DNA of 64,000 nt from Streptomyces venezuelae. Its GTDB lineage: Bacteria; Actinomycetota; Actinomycetes; Streptomycetales; Streptomycetaceae. Positions within the stretch are counted from its first letter, which is position 1. Every line of letters starts with the position of its first letter. The DNA lies in the NCBI RefSeq assembly GCF_008642335.1, contig NZ_CP029191.1, forward strand, positions 3,844,001 through 3,908,000, in the 5' to 3' direction. A program made the translations under genes and the position numbers. The notes beneath the pieces are model-generated. The model was not told where the DNA came from, did not search any database, and saw nothing but the letters and a program-made list of their open reading frames with translations. Below are positions 7,657 through 15,948 of the stretch, in pieces.

Positions 7657-9141
7657 TTACGTCGATGACGACGCCGTGACCCGGCCGCCGCGCACCGCTT
7701 CGGACAGGGCGTCGTGGTCCCGCTCGTTCTGGTCGGCGTAGCGCTCGGCGAACTCCGCGAGCGCGCGGTCGAAACGGTCGGATCCGCCCAGGTACGCCGC
7801 GATGGCGATGCGGTCGCCGGAGCGGGCGTGCGCGCGGGCCAGGGTCGCCCCGGCCAGCCGACCGAACAGCCGCATGATTTTCGGAGACATGCCCTCGGCC
7901 TTGGGGATGGCTTTCCAGTCGCGCAACTGCCGTACGTAGAAGTCCCGTTCGCGGCCGTCGAGACCCGACACCCGCTCCCAGCCCAGGAACATGTCGCTGG
8001 TGGCCTGCATCAGACGCTGACCGGACACGACACGCTCCCCCTCGTTCGCGTACGCGCTGGCCTCGCAGTACGGGGCGAGCGACGACTCCTCGGCCTCCTT
8101 GGCCTGGAGGAACAGCGGGTCGCCGGTGTCCCGTCCGAGGAGCAGCAGCACCCAGCAGCGGGTCCCCACGCTGCCGACGCCGACCACCTTGCGCGCCATG
8201 TCGACCACCCGGTACTGCGCGAGCAGCGCGCGCCGGTCCGACGACAGCGTCAGGACGTAGTGGCTGATCAGTTCCCTCAACTGCTTCTCCAGGTCGGCGC
8301 GTTCGACCTCCGGGAGCAGGTCGGCGAGCGGCGTCACGAGCGGGGCGTCGGCGGCGATCCGCAGGTCGTCCCCGACCCGGTGGACGAGTTTCTCCAGGGA
8401 CTGGAGGTGGTCGCGGCCCCTGGCCTTGGTGAGCGTGCGGGACAAGCGGCGCTGGGCGCGGGGGCGCAGCTCCCCGGCGAGCGTGCCGTAGAGGTCGTCG
8501 GCGTCGATCCGGGCGTACCAGACGTCGAGGTTGCGCATCCGGGCGAAGCCGCGCATCGCCTCCCGGTACGAGCACACCGTCTCGCGGATCACGCGGGACC
8601 GCTCCGGCGTGCCGAAGCCGTTGGCGCGGCCCGCGATGGCGAGGCTCGCCGCCAGCCGTTTGACGTCCCACTCCCACGGTCCCGGCAGCGTCTCGTCGAA
8701 GTCGTTGACGTCGAACATGAGGTGGCGCTCCGGGGACGCGAGGAGCCGGAAGTTGAGCATGTGCGCGTCCCCGCACAGCTGGGTGGTGAGGCCGGTCGAC
8801 GCCGTCGTCGCCAGGTCCATCGCCATCAGGGCGGCGGCGCCCCGGTAGAAGCGGAACGGTGATTCGAGCATCCGCCCGTACCGGATCGGCACCAGCTCGG
8901 GCAGGCGGCGGGACGACTGGCGCTCCAGCACCTCGACCGGGTCGGTGCGGTCCCGCGCCGGGGCGAACTCGGCATGGGCGGAACGCGGCACCTTCGCGCG
9001 GGCCGCCCGGCCGCGGGCGGCGCGCTCCTGCGGAGTGGGATGGGTGTGCGGGTCCTGCTGTACGTGCCCGTGCTCATGTACGTACTGGTCCTGATGTACG
9101 TGCTGGTCCTGCTGTACGTCCCGGCCCTCGATCATGGCCAT
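7657..9141 (-). CDS. DUF2252 family protein (kinase-fold)
   Basis: A 494-residue DUF2252 protein with the usual core from residue ~70 on: LVPIRYGRMLESPFRFYRGA, QLCGDAHMLNF, FDVNDFDETLPGPWEWDVKR and SPKIMRLFGR. The GDAHMLNF and DVNDFDE segments resemble the catalytic and metal-binding loops of aminoglycoside-phosphotransferase-like kinases, but substrate is unknown. ATG at 9141 with gggaagggg upstream is used; another ATG lies two codons later, and a 19-codon upstream extension is open. The first ~35 residues are an unusual His/Gln/Asp-rich repeat. It diverges from a diacylglycerol-kinase-like gene across motif site 3. Confidence 0.88.
   Translation of the reverse strand: MAMIEGRDVQQDQHVHQDQYVHEHGHVQQDPHTHPTPQERAARGRAARAKVPRSAHAEFAPARDRTDPVEVLERQSSRRLPELVPIRYGRMLESPFRFYRGAAALMAMDLATTASTGLTTQLCGDAHMLNFRLLASPERHLMFDVNDFDETLPGPWEWDVKRLAASLAIAGRANGFGTPERSRVIRETVCSYREAMRGFARMRNLDVWYARIDADDLYGTLAGELRPRAQRRLSRTLTKARGRDHLQSLEKLVHRVGDDLRIAADAPLVTPLADLLPEVERADLEKQLRELISHYVLTLSSDRRALLAQYRVVDMARKVVGVGSVGTRCWVLLLLGRDTGDPLFLQAKEAEESSLAPYCEASAYANEGERVVSGQRLMQATSDMFLGWERVSGLDGRERDFYVRQLRDWKAIPKAEGMSPKIMRLFGRLAGATLARAHARSGDRIAIAAYLGGSDRFDRALAEFAERYADQNERDHDALSEAVRGGRVTASSST
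9051..9122. repeat. Short direct repeats coding the DUF2252 N-terminus
   Basis: Imperfect direct repeats of units like gtcctgctgtacgt and gtgctcatgtacgt. On the minus strand they code for the sequence DVQQDQHVHQDQYVHEHGHV. The unit is about 15-18 bp with several near-identical copies, a substrate for slippage. Confidence 0.6.
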
Positions 9142-9234
9142 GACCCGCCCCTTCCCGGCCCTCCCGGCCCTCCAGGCCCTTTCCGGCGCCTCGCCCACTC
9201 AGCCGATCCTGCCGATGCCGGGGGCGGTGCCGAA

Positions 9235-9251
9235 CCACCTTCCGGGGGTGA
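9235..9251. promoter_or_regulatory. Island palindrome site 3
   Basis: CCACC-TTCCGGG-GGTGA: N7 spacing with one mismatch in the left half. It lies 35 bp upstream of the diacylglycerol-kinase-like start and 94 bp upstream of the divergent DUF2252 start. Confidence 0.45.
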
Positions 9252-9285
9252 GGTGGGGCCCGTCCACGCCCTGCACCGTGTCGCC

Positions 9286-10608
9286 ATGAGAGCGACGACT
9301 CCGACGACGACGCAGCGCCGCTGGCTGGCGCGGGCGTCCCTGGCATCGATCCTCGCCGCCGTGCTGACCCTCGGCGTGTTCGCCGGGGCGCGGACCTTCG
9401 GGCTGCTGGCCGTCGGCCTCGTCGGTCTTGTGCTCGTGGCCGCGGGGCTGTGGTGGAGCCTGGCCAAGCAGGGCGCCCTGCGGGTCCTGGCCGTCGTACT
9501 GACCGTCGGCGCGCCCGTGTGGGTCCTCGTCGCGTACACCCGCGCCCATCTGACCTGGGTCGCCGTCCTGGCGGTCGCCCTGTGGCTGCTCGCGGTCGCC
9601 ACGGGGCGCGCGGCGCTCGTACGGGACGAGGGGGCGGCCGCGATGCCCGAGCATCCCGCTCCGCGCGTGCACCACCCCGTGCTGATCATGAATCCGCGCT
9701 CCGGCGGCGGGAAGGTGGGCCGTTTCGAACTCCCGGAGCGCGCCCGGTCCCTCGGCGCCGAGGTGCAGCTCCTGGAGTGGCACGACGAGGGCGAGGTGAC
9801 CGACGTGACCGACATGGCCCGCAAGGCGGTCGCCGAGGGCGCCGACCTGCTCGGGGTCGCGGGCGGCGACGGGACACAGGCGCAGGTCGCCGAGGTCGCC
9901 GCCGCGCTGGACCTGCCCTTCCTGGTGATCCCCGCGGGCACCCGCAACCACTTCGCCCTCGATCTGGGGCTCGACAGGGACGACCCGTCGAAGGCGCTCG
10001 ACGCGCTGCGGGACGGCGTGGAGCTCCACGTCGACCTCGGCAGCGCGAACGGCCTCCCCTTCGTCAACAACGTCTCCTTCGGCGCGTACGCCGAGGTCGT
10101 GGCGAGCCCCGCGTACCGGGACGACAAGACGCGGACCGCGCTGCGGCTGCTGCCCGACATGCTGGCGGGCCACCAGGGGCCGCGGCTCTCCGCGCACGCC
10201 GGACCCGTCGAGTTCGTCGAGCCGCAGGCGCTGCTCGTCAGCAACAACCCCTACGGGACGGGGGACATCGCGGGCCTCGGACGCCGGTCCCGCCTGGACG
10301 GCGGGGAGCTGGGCTGCGTCGGCGTCAGGGTCACCGGCGCCGCCCAGGCCGCCGGGCTGCTGCGCGGACGGCGCGCCGCCGGCCTCGTCCGCACGGACGC
10401 GGCGCACGTGGTCGTCGACGCCGACCAGGACCGGATCCAGGTAGGGGTCGACGGCGAGTCCGTGTCCCTGCGGGTGCCCGTGCACTGCGAGGTGCGGCCG
10501 CGGGCCCTGCGGGTGCTCGTGCCGCGCCACCGGCCGGGCATGCGCAGGGCCCGGCCGATGCTGGACTGGCGGCACATCGGGCGGCTGGCGGCGGGGCGCA
10601 GGCACTGA
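9286..10608 (+). CDS. Diacylglycerol kinase-family lipid kinase with membrane N-terminus
   Basis: A 440-residue protein. About four hydrophobic helices fill residues 18-115 (ILAAVLTLGVFAGARTF, LLAVGLVGLVLVAAGLWW, WVAVLAVALWLLAVA). The DAGK catalytic domain follows: PVLIMNPRSGGGKVGRFEL, then GVAGGDGTQAQVAEVA, the nucleotide-binding GGDGT, and VIPAGTRNHFALDLGL. The family phosphorylates diacylglycerol, sphingoid bases or similar lipids. ATG at 9286 lacks a strong ribosome site; an in-frame GTG at 9278 is possible. Motif site 3 is directly upstream, and a DUF7144 gene converges on it. Confidence 0.87.
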   Translation: MRATTPTTTQRRWLARASLASILAAVLTLGVFAGARTFGLLAVGLVGLVLVAAGLWWSLAKQGALRVLAVVLTVGAPVWVLVAYTRAHLTWVAVLAVALWLLAVATGRAALVRDEGAAAMPEHPAPRVHHPVLIMNPRSGGGKVGRFELPERARSLGAEVQLLEWHDEGEVTDVTDMARKAVAEGADLLGVAGGDGTQAQVAEVAAALDLPFLVIPAGTRNHFALDLGLDRDDPSKALDALRDGVELHVDLGSANGLPFVNNVSFGAYAEVVASPAYRDDKTRTALRLLPDMLAGHQGPRLSAHAGPVEFVEPQALLVSNNPYGTGDIAGLGRRSRLDGGELGCVGVRVTGAAQAAGLLRGRRAAGLVRTDAAHVVVDADQDRIQVGVDGESVSLRVPVHCEVRPRALRVLVPRHRPGMRRARPMLDWRHIGRLAAGRRH

Positions 10609-10623
10609 GGTACGGCGCGCGCG

Positions 10624-11118
10624 TCACCGGCGGGCGGGGTCGTCCGTGCCGTCCGCGTCGGCCACATCCTCCACGCCCAGCAGCTTGTGCGACACGGGGC
10701 GCGCGTACCGGACCAGGGACCAGATCACGAGGACGTCGAGCGCGATCATGACGACGCACCACACCGGGTAGTACGGCGTGAAGAAGTAGCACTCCAGCGC
10801 GCTCAGTCCCGCGACCGTCACGCCGACGGCACGCGCCCACAGGTACCCGCTGAGCAGGGTGAGCGCGGCGGCCAGGACGATCATGCCGATGATCAGGTGG
10901 AGCCAGCCCCAGGTGGTCACGTCGAGCGCGTAGGGGTAGTCGTCCGGCCGCGTGAAGAACCTGTCGTCGACGATCGCGGCGAACCCGGCGATCGAGTGGT
11001 AGCTGCCGACGATCGTCAGGACGCACACGGAGAACACGACGGTGGCGACCGCGAGCGGGCCCGCCTGAGACCCCTGCGGACCGGCCGCGGGCTCCTGCGG
11101 ACGGGCGTGTTCGGCCAT
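10624..11118 (-). CDS. DUF7144 family membrane protein (copy 1)
   Basis: A 164-residue protein with four transmembrane segments (ATVVFSVCVLTIVGSYHSIA, WLHLIIGMIVLAAALTLLSG, VGVTVAGLSALECYFF, WCVVMIALDVLVIWSLVRYA). The DUF7144 signatures GWLHLIIG and YYPVW are clear. One of three paralogues in the window, with copies at 24359 and 28688. ATG at 11118 is preceded by gagggtgcagtc. Its upstream region, shared with a divergent small gene, holds two copies of the TCACC-N7-GGTGA palindrome. Function is unknown. Confidence 0.88.
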   Translation of the reverse strand: MAEHARPQEPAAGPQGSQAGPLAVATVVFSVCVLTIVGSYHSIAGFAAIVDDRFFTRPDDYPYALDVTTWGWLHLIIGMIVLAAALTLLSGYLWARAVGVTVAGLSALECYFFTPYYPVWCVVMIALDVLVIWSLVRYARPVSHKLLGVEDVADADGTDDPARR

Positions 11119-11200
11119 GACTGCACCCTCCTCATGCGGCGGAACTTCCGGTGGGACTTCCGGTGGGACCGGAGCGTGGTCCGGCCCGTCCGGGAGCGGT

Positions 11201-11217
11201 TCACCCCTGGCAGGCGA
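11201..11217. promoter_or_regulatory. Island palindrome site 4
   Basis: TCACC-CCTGGCA-GGCGA: N7 spacing with one right-half mismatch. First of two copies in the DUF7144/11321 divergent region, 83 bp upstream of the DUF7144 start. Confidence 0.5.
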
Positions 11218-11242
11218 GATACGGGCCGGTCCCGAATCACAG

Positions 11243-11259
11243 TCACCTGGCCGGGGTGA
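11243..11259. promoter_or_regulatory. Island palindrome site 5
   Basis: TCACC-TGGCCGG-GGTGA: both half-sites perfect. It lies 61 bp upstream of the 11321 gene and 42 bp (four helical turns) from site 4, centre to centre. Confidence 0.6.
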
Positions 11260-11320
11260 GGCCCCGCGGTACAGGGCCGGAAGAATGGCCGCACGGGCAG
11301 GTATCGCAGGAGGTGATGCC

Positions 11321-11602
11321 ATGGGCACCGATCGGCCGGGCGCGGGTACGGGGCGTTCCGAACCGCTCCCCGACGGCGGCAGGTTCGAGATCCGGGTGCG
11401 CGGCACACTCGGTGAGGGGCTCCGGTCCGCCTTCGCCGAACTCACGGTCACGCTGCGTCCCGCGGAGACCGTCATGTACGGGGGCGGCATCGATCAGAGC
11501 GCGCTGTACGGGATCCTCGACCGCATCCAGGCGCTGGGGCTCGAACTCCTCGAGGTGCGGGGCCTGCCCCCGCCGACGAGGGCCGAAAAGCCCTCCGGAT
11601 AG
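11321..11602 (+). CDS. Small conserved protein of unknown function
   Basis: A 93-residue soluble protein (MGTDRPGAGTGRSEPLPDGG at the N-terminus). The compact core is FEIRVRGTLGEGLRSAFAEL, then MYGGGIDQSALYGILDRIQALGLELLEVR. The alternation looks like a small alpha/beta fold of the kind found downstream of stress operons. An ideal AGGAGG (11308-11313) lies 7 nt before ATG at 11321. It is preceded by palindrome site 5 and followed by the LuxR-type gene. I do not recognise a named family. Confidence 0.8.
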   Translation: MGTDRPGAGTGRSEPLPDGGRFEIRVRGTLGEGLRSAFAELTVTLRPAETVMYGGGIDQSALYGILDRIQALGLELLEVRGLPPPTRAEKPSG

Positions 11603-11679
11603 GCCGCACGGACCCTTCCCGGAGCGGCGGGGAACGGCCACGTTGGGTATGTGCTGCCGGCCGGCAGGAAGGTGAGGAC

Positions 11680-12267
11680 ATGCCCGCGGTGACGGTGTAT
11701 CTCATTCCGGCGGCGCACGACGGCCGGGCGCCGACGGCACGGCCGCCGGCGCCGGGCCGCAGGACCGGCCTCCGCGGCGCGGGGCGGCGCCGGGCCAGGC
11801 TGCGCACGGCCCTGCGCGCGGCGGGTCACGCGCCGGACCGCACGGAGGCCCTGGAGGCCGCCTGTCTCGTATGGCTGGCCGGGGTGCTCGTGGAGATCGC
11901 CGGGAGGGCGGGGGACGCGCGCACGGCGAAACTGCTCGCGGACGAGGCGGCGGCGACCCTGGCGGCGGTGTCCGCCACCCCGCAGTCCGCCACCCGACAG
12001 CCCGCCACCCCGCTGCCCGCCACTTCTCTGTTCCCCGCCCCGGCGGAGCCGACGGCCCCCACCGCACCCCTCACCGCACCCCTCACCCGCCGCGAACTCG
12101 TCGTGCTGCACGCCCTGCAGGAGGACGTGTCGCTGCGCGGGATCGCCGACAGCCTGCACGTCTCCCTCAACACCGTGCGGAGCCAGACCCGTTCCGTGTA
12201 CCGCAAGCTCGGTGTGGGCTCCCGCTCGCAGGCGCTGCACCGCGCCCGCGAGCTGCGCCTCCTCTGA
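11680..12267 (+). CDS. Small LuxR-type HTH regulator
   Basis: A 195-residue protein. The C-terminal LuxR/GerE helix-turn-helix spans about residues 130-195 (LTRRELVVLHALQEDVSLRG, SLHVSLNTVRSQTRSVYRKL). There is no receiver or PAS domain; the N-terminal part is Ala/Arg-rich with a Thr/Pro/Ala linker (ATPQSATRQPATPLPATS). The aspartate phosphorylation pocket of a response regulator is absent. The tail RARELRLL closely matches the tail RARELQLL of the convergent LAL regulator, so the two may share DNA targets. ATG at 11680 follows AGGAAGGTGAGGAC. Confidence 0.85.
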   Translation: MPAVTVYLIPAAHDGRAPTARPPAPGRRTGLRGAGRRRARLRTALRAAGHAPDRTEALEAACLVWLAGVLVEIAGRAGDARTAKLLADEAAATLAAVSATPQSATRQPATPLPATSLFPAPAEPTAPTAPLTAPLTRRELVVLHALQEDVSLRGIADSLHVSLNTVRSQTRSVYRKLGVGSRSQALHRARELRLL

Positions 12268-12297
12268 GAGCCCGGGTCACGTCACAGCAGCTCCACG

Positions 12298-14625
12298 TCA
12301 CAGCAGCTGGAGCTCCCGGGCCCGCCGTACCGCCGCCGACCTGCGGGACACGGCGAGCTTGCGGTAGACGCTCTTCAGGTGGGTCTTCACCGTGTTGACC
12401 GAGAGGAACAGGTCCTCCGCGATCTCCTCGGTGGTCATCATCTGCGACAGCCTCCCCAACACGTCCTCCTCCCTCGCGGTGAGCCGCTCGACCGTGACGT
12501 CGGCCGTTCCGTGCCCGTCGCCGGGGGCGGACCGGTGGGCACGGGCGCAGGGTGTGTCGAGCGAGGCCGCGCAGGCCCGCGCCAGGGGCTGCCGCAGCGT
12601 CGGCGGCAACCACGGCCCCGCCGTGTCCAGGAGCGCGTCGGGCGCCGCGGACAGGCCCTGCCCCGCGAGGTTGACCAGCCGGCCGACCAGGGACGCGACG
12701 CCCGCCGTGAACGGGTCGGGCAGCGCGTGCAGGGCAGCGCCGACGTGCCCCAACTCGGCGCGTACGACGGCCGGTTCGCCGCGGGCGAGGGCGACCCAGG
12801 CCCGTACGACGAGGAGCGTCGCGTTGGAGCTGTCCCGCGCGGTCCAGGTGGGCAAGGGGGGCCGGGTCGCGAGCGTGGCGAACTCGCCGGCCGCGCGGAA
12901 GCGGCCCCGGACCGCTTCGAGGAGGGCGAGCTCCACCAGGCAGCCCCGGCGCAGGGCGCCGTTCTCGGTGGCTCCCGCCGCCTTGAGGCCGCTCGTGAGC
13001 AGCGGCTCGGCAGCCCTCAGGTCGCCGGCGCGCAACTCCGCGCGCCCCAGCACGAACTGCGTCAGCGCCCTGATCTCCGGCCGCTCGGCCAGCGCGTGCG
13101 CGGGCAGCCGTGCGCACAGGGCCCTGGACTCGGCGGCCGCGGCCCGCGCCGCAGCGAGGTCCCTGGAGTGGTCCGCGGCCATCCGGATCACCGCGTGCGT
13201 GAGCCGGCACCTGAGCGTCCGGTCGGTCTCCGTGTCCGGCAGCGCGTCGGTCAGCCGGGCCGCCTCCGCCAGTGCTTCCGCGACCGCGTCGGCGTCCGTG
13301 TACCGCGCGGCGGCGGCGACGAGCACCGGCTCGGGGTCCTCCGTCCGCGTCTCCGCGGGGGACGTTTCCGCGGGGGACCACTGGTCCGGAATGTCCGGCA
13401 GCCGGGTCGCCGTGAGGCCCAGAAGCTGTCCGATCCCGAGCTGTTCGACGACCAGACGCGCGGCGTAGTGCGCGTCGTCCGCCGCGAGGGCGTGGCCCAC
13501 CGCCGCCGCGAGGCACGCGTGCTCCGCCAGCCAGGCCGCGGCCCGCCGGTGCACTCCGGCGACGCTGCCCGGCAGCTCGTGCTGGAGCCTGAGCTGGAGC
13601 ACGTCGGCGAACATCCGGTGGCAGCGGAACCAGCCCTGCCCCAGGGGCTGCAGGAAGGAGTTCTGCCGTACGAGCGTGGCGAAGTACCGTCCCGCCTCCT
13701 CGCCCGCGACCTCCGTGGCCAGCTCCGCGTTCACGTGCTCCAGGACGCTCGTGGTCAGGAGCAGCCTGCGCATCTCGGGGGACTGTACGTCGAGCACCTC
13801 CTCCACCAGGTACGTCACGATCGCCTCGTCGTCACCCGCGAACCGGGCGATGAACCGGTCCGGATGGCGCTGCCCCTGCATCGACATCGCGGCGAGCCTG
13901 ATCCCGGCCGCCCAGCCCGCCGTGCGCCGCCGCAGCGCCCTCACCACGTGGCGGGCCACGTCCAGGCCGTGCTGGGAGAGCAGCGACGCGGTCTCCGCGT
14001 CGGTGAACGCGAGGTCGGCGGTGCGCAGTTCGGTGAGTTCGCGGGAGAGCCGGTAGCGGTGCAGGTGCAGCGGCGGGTCCCGGCGCGAGAGCACGACCAG
14101 GCGCAGCATGGACGAGGTGTGCCTCAGGAGGCTGACGACTCCCTCGGCGACCGGTGAGCCCGGCTCCGGCTGGAAGTCGTCGAGCACCAGCACGACCGGT
14201 GTGCCGCGCAGCGCGAGCTCCGCGGAGAGCCGTGCGACGAGCAGTTCGTTGACGGGCACGTCGTCGAACGCGGGAAGGTCCACGCCCGCGCCGCTCAGCG
14301 CGGTGAGGATGCGTGGCCAGAAGACGTCGGGGCGCTCCTCGCGCCCCTCGCACCGCACGCAGGCCACCGGGCCGGGGGCCCGGCCGGTGTGCAGCCACTC
14401 CGTGGCGAGTGCGGACTTGCCCGCTCCGACCGGCCCCACGACCACGGTCAGCGGCCCGAGCACGCCCCGCGAGAGCCGTTCGGCGAGCCGCGGGCGCGGG
14501 ACGAGCCACCCGGGCAGTTCGGGAACGGCGGTACGGCGTTCGGGCACGGCCGTGCGGGGTCCCGGCACGGGTGCTTCGGGTGTGAAGACGGTCTCGGCAG
14601 GCGGCCTCCCCAGGCGGTCGTCCAT
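12298..14625 (-). CDS. LAL-type (MalT-like) LuxR family ATP-binding regulator
   Basis: A 775-residue large regulator of the MalT/LAL class. A Walker A (GPVGAGKSALATEW, ~residue 65) and Walker B (VVLVLDDFQ) begin a STAND-type NTPase domain. A helical, TPR-like middle follows, and a LuxR helix-turn-helix ends the protein (LTAREEDVLGRLSQMMTTEE, LFLSVNTVKTHLKSVYRKL). Such proteins activate transcription after binding ATP and an inducer. ATG at 14625 has GGGAGGTG upstream; GTG at 14634 is an alternative. Its 3' end converges on the small LuxR gene with a 30-nt gap. Palindrome site 6 lies 83-99 bp upstream, so it may be autoregulated and is a candidate regulator of the island. Confidence 0.9.
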   Translation of the reverse strand: MDDRLGRPPAETVFTPEAPVPGPRTAVPERRTAVPELPGWLVPRPRLAERLSRGVLGPLTVVVGPVGAGKSALATEWLHTGRAPGPVACVRCEGREERPDVFWPRILTALSGAGVDLPAFDDVPVNELLVARLSAELALRGTPVVLVLDDFQPEPGSPVAEGVVSLLRHTSSMLRLVVLSRRDPPLHLHRYRLSRELTELRTADLAFTDAETASLLSQHGLDVARHVVRALRRRTAGWAAGIRLAAMSMQGQRHPDRFIARFAGDDEAIVTYLVEEVLDVQSPEMRRLLLTTSVLEHVNAELATEVAGEEAGRYFATLVRQNSFLQPLGQGWFRCHRMFADVLQLRLQHELPGSVAGVHRRAAAWLAEHACLAAAVGHALAADDAHYAARLVVEQLGIGQLLGLTATRLPDIPDQWSPAETSPAETRTEDPEPVLVAAAARYTDADAVAEALAEAARLTDALPDTETDRTLRCRLTHAVIRMAADHSRDLAAARAAAAESRALCARLPAHALAERPEIRALTQFVLGRAELRAGDLRAAEPLLTSGLKAAGATENGALRRGCLVELALLEAVRGRFRAAGEFATLATRPPLPTWTARDSSNATLLVVRAWVALARGEPAVVRAELGHVGAALHALPDPFTAGVASLVGRLVNLAGQGLSAAPDALLDTAGPWLPPTLRQPLARACAASLDTPCARAHRSAPGDGHGTADVTVERLTAREEDVLGRLSQMMTTEEIAEDLFLSVNTVKTHLKSVYRKLAVSRRSAAVRRARELQLL

Positions 14626-14707
14626 CGACGGCACCTCCCTCTCGGATCGGGTGGTGCTGGAAAGACGAGTCTGGGTCCGGCGGGTGGGACGGCACCCATG
14701 GGGGCGG

Positions 14708-14724
14708 CCATCTCACCCGGGTGA
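14708..14724. promoter_or_regulatory. Island palindrome site 6
   Basis: A perfect 12-bp palindrome TCACCCGGGTGA (14713-14724), upstream of the LAL regulator. In N7 register it reads CCATC-TCACCCG-GGTGA, with a weak left half. It may be a variant of the same motif. Confidence 0.4.
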
Positions 14725-14791
14725 AGTTTCCGTGCGCCCGGCGCGCGTGCGCCGTCCTGCGGGACGGCGCACGCGGCGCCGGACACCGGGC

Positions 14792-15277
14792 TCACTTGGA
14801 CTGGAGCGCCTCGACGAGTTCCTCCTCCCGGTCCTTGGTGAGGGAGGTACGCAGGACGGTGGGGTTGAAGGGGCGTAGCGCTTCTCGTACCCGGTCCGGG
14901 GTGGAGCGGCGCACGAGCGCGAAGACCGCGGCCTTGCCGGGCTCCAGCGTGTTCGCGACCTCCTTGATGAAGGCGTCGTTCACGCCGATGTCGGAGAGCT
15001 TCCCCGCGACGGCGCCCGTGGCGGCGCCGACCGCCGCACCGAACACCGGCATCAGGAAGAGCAGACCGAACAGCGTCCCCCACAGGGCGCCGCCCGCCGC
15101 TCCGGCCCCGGTGAGGCTGTAGCTCTGGCGCACGTGGACCTTGCCGTCCATGGTCCGCCAGGCGAGCGCGGCGTCCTCCAGGTCGAGCAGCTCCTGGCGC
15201 GACAGCTCCTTGCTGAGCCTCAGGACCGCTTCGGCCTTGTCCTTGTCCGTGAAGCCGAGCACGACTAGATCGGCCAT
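14792..15277 (-). CDS. DUF1269 family protein
   Basis: A 161-residue protein. A central Gly/Ala-rich hydrophobic stretch (TGAGAAGGALWGTLFGLLFL and GAAVGAATGAVAGKL) is typical of DUF1269. The start reads MADLVVLGFTDKDKAEAVLR, and the C-terminal part is ferredoxin-like (AAVFALVRRSTPDRVREAL). AGGAGG (15283-15288) lies 5 nt before ATG at 15277; an ATG one codon earlier is equally possible. It overlaps the upstream DUF6325 stop, so the two are co-translated. Function is unknown; DUF1269 proteins often accompany stress membrane proteins. Confidence 0.88.
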   Translation of the reverse strand: MADLVVLGFTDKDKAEAVLRLSKELSRQELLDLEDAALAWRTMDGKVHVRQSYSLTGAGAAGGALWGTLFGLLFLMPVFGAAVGAATGAVAGKLSDIGVNDAFIKEVANTLEPGKAAVFALVRRSTPDRVREALRPFNPTVLRTSLTKDREEELVEALQSK

Positions 15278-15816
15278 CATTTCCTCCTGACCCTGGTCTT
15301 GTGGTCCCGGGGGGAGATCGGCTCCCCCCGCTGGTCCGCCGCGGCGACGAGCTCGGCCGCGATGGGCAGGAGCGCCTCTTCGGTGAGGAACCCCTCGGCG
15401 ACGGGTACGCCGCCGGCGTTGCGGATGGCGGCGCGCAGGTACTTCGCCCATACGTGCTCGAAGAGGATGAACGCCGCCGCGGTGCCCGGCTCCAGTTCCT
15501 GGGCCGTGTCCCTGATCTCGGCACTCGTGAGACCGAAGGCGTTCCCCTCGGCCACGGACGGATACAGCTCCTCCGCTCCCCGCATGCTGTCGCGGGAGAT
15601 GCCGAGCAGTGCGGCGACGGTGTCGCCCATGTCCTCGGCCTGGTAGTCGAGGGCGACAAGACGTCCGTCGATCTCCTTCTCCACGAAGAGCATGTCGAGC
15701 ACGCGGATCTGCCCGTTCGACTCCAGGATGATCAACTCTTCGATGACCCGGCCCTCGAACTTGGCCGAGGGGCCGAACGCGACCGTCAGCAGTTGTACGG
15801 GCCCGATGGCGCTCAT
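15277..15816 (-). CDS. DUF6325 family protein
   Basis: A 179-residue soluble protein of the DUF6325 type: IGPVQLLTVAFGPSAKFEGR, then IRVLDMLFVEKEIDGRLVAL, and a C-terminal YLRAAIRNAGGVPVAEGFLT. ATG at 15816 is preceded by AAGGGAG. Its stop overlaps the start of the DUF1269 gene (ATGA/TGATG), forming a two-gene operon. Palindrome site 7 lies upstream in the region shared with the divergent membrane protein. DUF1269 and DUF6325 proteins resemble each other in layout (a beta-rich start and a C-terminal AAxFxLxx segment). Function is unknown. Confidence 0.82.
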   Translation of the reverse strand: MSAIGPVQLLTVAFGPSAKFEGRVIEELIILESNGQIRVLDMLFVEKEIDGRLVALDYQAEDMGDTVAALLGISRDSMRGAEELYPSVAEGNAFGLTSAEIRDTAQELEPGTAAAFILFEHVWAKYLRAAIRNAGGVPVAEGFLTEEALLPIAAELVAAADQRGEPISPRDHKTRVRRK

Positions 15817-15881
15817 CGAGACTCCCTTCCTCGGAAATCGACGGTTCGCTTCCATCGGGCCGCTTCGTGCCCCGTCCCACG

Positions 15882-15898
15882 TCACCCACCACAGGTGA
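15882..15898. promoter_or_regulatory. Island palindrome site 7
   Basis: TCACC-CACCACA-GGTGA: both half-sites perfect. It lies between the divergent DUF6325 (start 15816) and membrane protein (start 15949) genes, 50-65 bp from each. Confidence 0.65.
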
Positions 15899-15948
15899 AG
15901 GTCGCCCCGCGGTCGCTGCCCGACAGTGGGCGCCGGAGGTGCGACGCC

